A stretch of 64,000 nucleotides of DNA, from positions 1,736,001 through 1,800,000 of the forward strand of contig NZ_CP017111.1 in assembly GCF_001723605.1 (NCBI RefSeq). The letters are read 5' to 3'. Position numbers and translations under genes: made by a program. The notes below the pieces were generated by a model. It saw only the letters and a program-made list of their open reading frames with translations. It had not been told where the DNA came from and did no database searches. The stretch comes from Sulfurospirillum halorespirans DSM 13726. GTDB taxonomy: Bacteria > Campylobacterota > Campylobacteria > Campylobacterales > Sulfurospirillaceae. Each line of letters opens with the position of its first letter. Positions within the stretch are counted from its first letter, which is position 1. This document shows positions 62,144 through 64,000 of the stretch, piece after piece.

Positions 62144-63520
62144 TTGAGCACTACGATTTTAGGTATCGACATTGGTTCAACCAAGATTTGCGCTATTATC
62201 GCTCAAAAAAACGATGATGGCGATGTCAAAATCTTAGGGGCAGGTATTGCAAAGTCTCAAGGTCTTAAAAAAGGTATTATTACCAATATTGACCTTGCAT
62301 CAAAGTCGATTCGTAATGCACTCAATGATGCAAAAAGAGTCGCAGGAACGCAGTACGAAAAAGTCATCGTTTCGATCTCTGGCGCGTACACAAAAAGTGT
62401 TGATAGCAGTGGCATTGTCAACATTCCTAACCGTGATATTGGCATCAAAGAGATCAATCGTGCGATGCAAATGGCAGATCACAATGCCAACATTCCGAAC
62501 GAATATGAAAAACTGCACGTACTCCCTTACAATTTCAAAGTAGACGATCAAGAGTTTATTGAAGATCCTCTTGGCATGAATGGCGCGCGCCTTGAGGTGC
62601 AAGTCCATATTATTACCGCTCAAAAATCATCCCTAAGTAACCTTAGAAAAGCCGTTAAATCAGCAGGTGTTGAGATTGACAACATCGTTCTTGGCTGTTA
62701 TGCCTCAGCGATTGCCGTTTTAAATCACGATGAGAGAGAACTGGGCGTTGCGGTGATTGATATGGGTGGCGCTACATGTAATGTGATGATCCATGCAGGT
62801 AATTCCATGCGTTTTAACGACTATTTAGGTGTAGGCTCACTCAATATCACGAATGATCTCTCAACTGCTCTTCATACACCACTGGGTGCAGCAGAAGAGA
62901 TCAAAATCAATTATGGCTCACTCAAAAGCAATTCCAATGAACTGATCGAACTCCCTGTCATTGGGGATGATGGTTCGACTCACGAAGTCTCTCTCAATAT
63001 TGTCTCTAATGTTATTTATGTGAGGGTTGAAGAGACACTGATGATCTTAGCCAAAACACTTGAAGACAGTAGTTTTAAAGAACAAATTGGTGCAGGTGTC
63101 GTGTTAACAGGTGGAATGACAAAGCTCGATGGCATTAGAGAATTGGCATCCGCCATTTTCGACAATGTGCCTATCAGAATTGCCAAACCAAGAGAGATGG
63201 ATGGACTCTTTGAGACACTCAGAGATCCAAGCTATGCAACAGCCATTGGTCTTGTTTTGTACGGCGGAGGTCACTTCACACCGTATGAGATCGATTCTAA
63301 CAAAAAATTACGCTACAAAGATGAGACGATAGAACCAACCAAACACCACCACCAAGAGACATTTGATGATGGTGAAGAGGCTGAGGAAAATGAAATTGGA
63401 ACACTTCCTGCTTCAGAGAGTAATGCAAAAGAGAAATTAAAAGATCTTGCAAACATCCAGGAAGAACATAGCGAGGGTTTTGGCTCAAAACTATGGAACA
63501 GACTGACACAATTATTTTAA
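62144..63520 (+). CDS. ftsA: FtsA cell-division actin homologue
   Basis: 458 residues. TTG start at 62144 immediately after the previous stop, with AAAGGA upstream. ASKHA fold: ILGIDIGSTKICAII (phosphate 1), 1C domain, AVIDMGGATCNVMIHAG (phosphate 2) and GAGVVLTGGMTKLDGI (adenosine). The C-terminal end FGSKLWNRLTQLF is the amphipathic membrane-targeting helix. A His/acidic linker (~390-440) is longer than in E. coli. Tethers FtsZ to the membrane. Confidence 0.95.
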   Translation: MSTTILGIDIGSTKICAIIAQKNDDGDVKILGAGIAKSQGLKKGIITNIDLASKSIRNALNDAKRVAGTQYEKVIVSISGAYTKSVDSSGIVNIPNRDIGIKEINRAMQMADHNANIPNEYEKLHVLPYNFKVDDQEFIEDPLGMNGARLEVQVHIITAQKSSLSNLRKAVKSAGVEIDNIVLGCYASAIAVLNHDERELGVAVIDMGGATCNVMIHAGNSMRFNDYLGVGSLNITNDLSTALHTPLGAAEEIKINYGSLKSNSNELIELPVIGDDGSTHEVSLNIVSNVIYVRVEETLMILAKTLEDSSFKEQIGAGVVLTGGMTKLDGIRELASAIFDNVPIRIAKPREMDGLFETLRDPSYATAIGLVLYGGGHFTPYEIDSNKKLRYKDETIEPTKHHHQETFDDGEEAEENEIGTLPASESNAKEKLKDLANIQEEHSEGFGSKLWNRLTQLF

Positions 63521-63535
63521 AGAGGGGTAAGAGGT

Positions 63536-64000
63536 ATGAACGGATTTAGCATAGAAGAATCAAAATGTGTATACGGAGCTAAAATCAAAGTTATCGGTGT
63601 TGGCGGTGGCGGTGGTAATATGATTAACCACATGGTAAGAGAAGGTATCGAAGGTATCGATCTTATCGCAGCAAACACTGACGCACAAGCCCTTGAAAAT
63701 TGTTTGGCTAAAACAAAAATTCAACTCGGTAAAAAAGGCTTAGGTGCAGGTATGCGCCCTGATATTGGTCGAGAATCTGCATTAGAGAGTTACGAAGAGA
63801 TCAAAAGTTCTTTAGAAAAAGCTGACATTGTTTTTATCGCATCTGGTTTTGGTGGAGGCACTGGAACAGGAGCTGCACCTGTCGTTGCACAAGCGGCTAA
63901 AGAGGTCGGTGCATTAACCGTTGCTGTTGTGACACGCCCCTTTATGTTTGAAGGTAAAAAAAGAGCTAAACTGGCAGAACTTGGCATTAATGAACTGCGT
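63536..64000 (+). CDS. ftsZ: FtsZ tubulin-like division GTPase, 5' part only
   Basis: 155 residues to the window edge, frame open. N-terminal GTP-binding core: [43 protein letters not shown] and the tubulin signature [18 protein letters not shown] 63536 has GAGG close by and lies 15 bases after ftsA. The C-terminal half is outside the window. Confidence 0.97.
   Translation, partial: MNGFSIEESKCVYGAKIKVIGVGGGGGNMINHMVREGIEGIDLIAANTDAQALENCLAKTKIQLGKKGLGAGMRPDIGRESALESYEEIKSSLEKADIVFIASGFGGGTGTGAAPVVAQAAKEVGALTVAVVTRPFMFEGKKRAKLAELGINELR

Larger units (their letters stand above)
82..62780. repeat. dispersed palindrome family TACATGTA / TTTACATGTAAA (39 copies by eye)
   Basis: First base of each TACATGTA core: 82, 1535, 4585, 6198, 7584, 11420, 13027, 16171, 18632, 20092, 21229, 22357, 25469, 25729, 26495, 26511, 29000, 34187, 36125, 36145, 37465, 37878, 38069, 44262, 44848, 45430, 45995, 46856, 47595, 49382, 49606, 49865, 50667, 51743, 53423, 54223, 58034, 59336, 62773. 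Most extend to TTACATGTAA or TTTACATGTAAA. About 25 lie inside genes, usually read as LHV(K) or FTCK in either orientation, and the rest between genes. Random expectation for one 8-mer in 64 kb is about one, perhaps two or three at this base composition. Counting was by eye, so a copy or two may be missed. Confidence 0.9.

Noticed and set aside
82-62780. TACATGTA as the operator of one transcription factor
   Set aside because: Most copies lie deep inside coding regions of unrelated genes and at 3' ends, so a single classical regulon cannot explain them.
1-64000. CRISPR array, tRNA, rRNA, tmRNA or integrase-bounded island
   Set aside because: No regular direct repeats with spacers, no cloverleaf or conserved RNA core, and no integrase or transposase gene were found by reading.

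Overview
The window looks like chromosomal DNA of a Campylobacterota (Epsilonproteobacteria) member, most likely Sulfurospirillum or a close relative. The evidence is moderate-to-low GC, closely packed short operons, and several gene strings that I recall in the same order in Campylobacter jejuni: kefB-hspR-cbpA-htrA-two-component pair; lolC/E-secA-lolA; rpmH-rnpA-yidD-yidC-jag-mnmE; ctpA-purC-purS-purQ-plsC-htpG; and ftsL-like-rsmH / ppiD-like-ftsA-ftsZ. The genus is an inference; no rRNA or tRNA gene was seen.

Layout. 1-6.96 kb: monovalent cation antiporter, heat-shock repressor HspR, co-chaperone CbpA, periplasmic protease HtrA and an essential-type two-component system (envelope and protein stress). 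6.98-11.4 kb: lipoprotein sorting (LolC/E, LolA) and SecA. 11.4-15.2 kb: a heme-binding GGDEF/EAL sensor and NhaA. 15.3-20.0 kb: the ribosomal protein L34-RNase P-membrane insertase operon, in which two genes (rnpA, mnmE) have no canonical start codon. 20.1-24.6 kb: a four-gene B12-dependent glutamate-mutase-like operon ending in an AMP-forming ligase. 24.7-26.5 kb: small tetraheme cytochrome, RraA-like protein, a Cys-rich protein and an exported protein. 26.5-36.1 kb: ClpB, CtpA protease, purine genes, PlsC and HtpG. 36.3-37.4 kb: an orphan zinc-ribbon/HEPN-like gene that looks acquired. 37.4-46.8 kb: DUF255 thioredoxin-like protein, rhodanese, UvrD-type helicase, an MshM/MshN-like ATPase cluster, NifX-like protein, FliL-like protein and PIF1-like helicase. 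46.8-54.1 kb: a fused NlpC/P60-M15 lipoprotein, cysteine hydrolase, thiol peroxidase, NnrS, CopZ and CopA. 54.2-58.0 kb: HD-GYP sensor and RmuC. 58.0-64.0 kb: division genes (FtsL-like, RsmH, FtsA, start of FtsZ) with BioA and a PpiD-like chaperone.

The most striking signal is not a gene. The 8-base palindrome TACATGTA, usually within TTTACATGTAAA, occurs about 39 times by eye, where about one to three copies would be expected by chance. It lies inside genes and between them, is independent of function, and is sometimes paired head-to-head to form hairpins behind clpB and htpG or nested in the htpG leader. It behaves like a highly iterated palindrome (compare cyanobacterial HIP1) or an uptake-type or organisation signal. 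The orphan gene at 36.3 kb contains none. Operators resembling the HspR HAIR element overlap the -35 regions of cbpA and clpB, which would join these loci into one heat-shock regulon.
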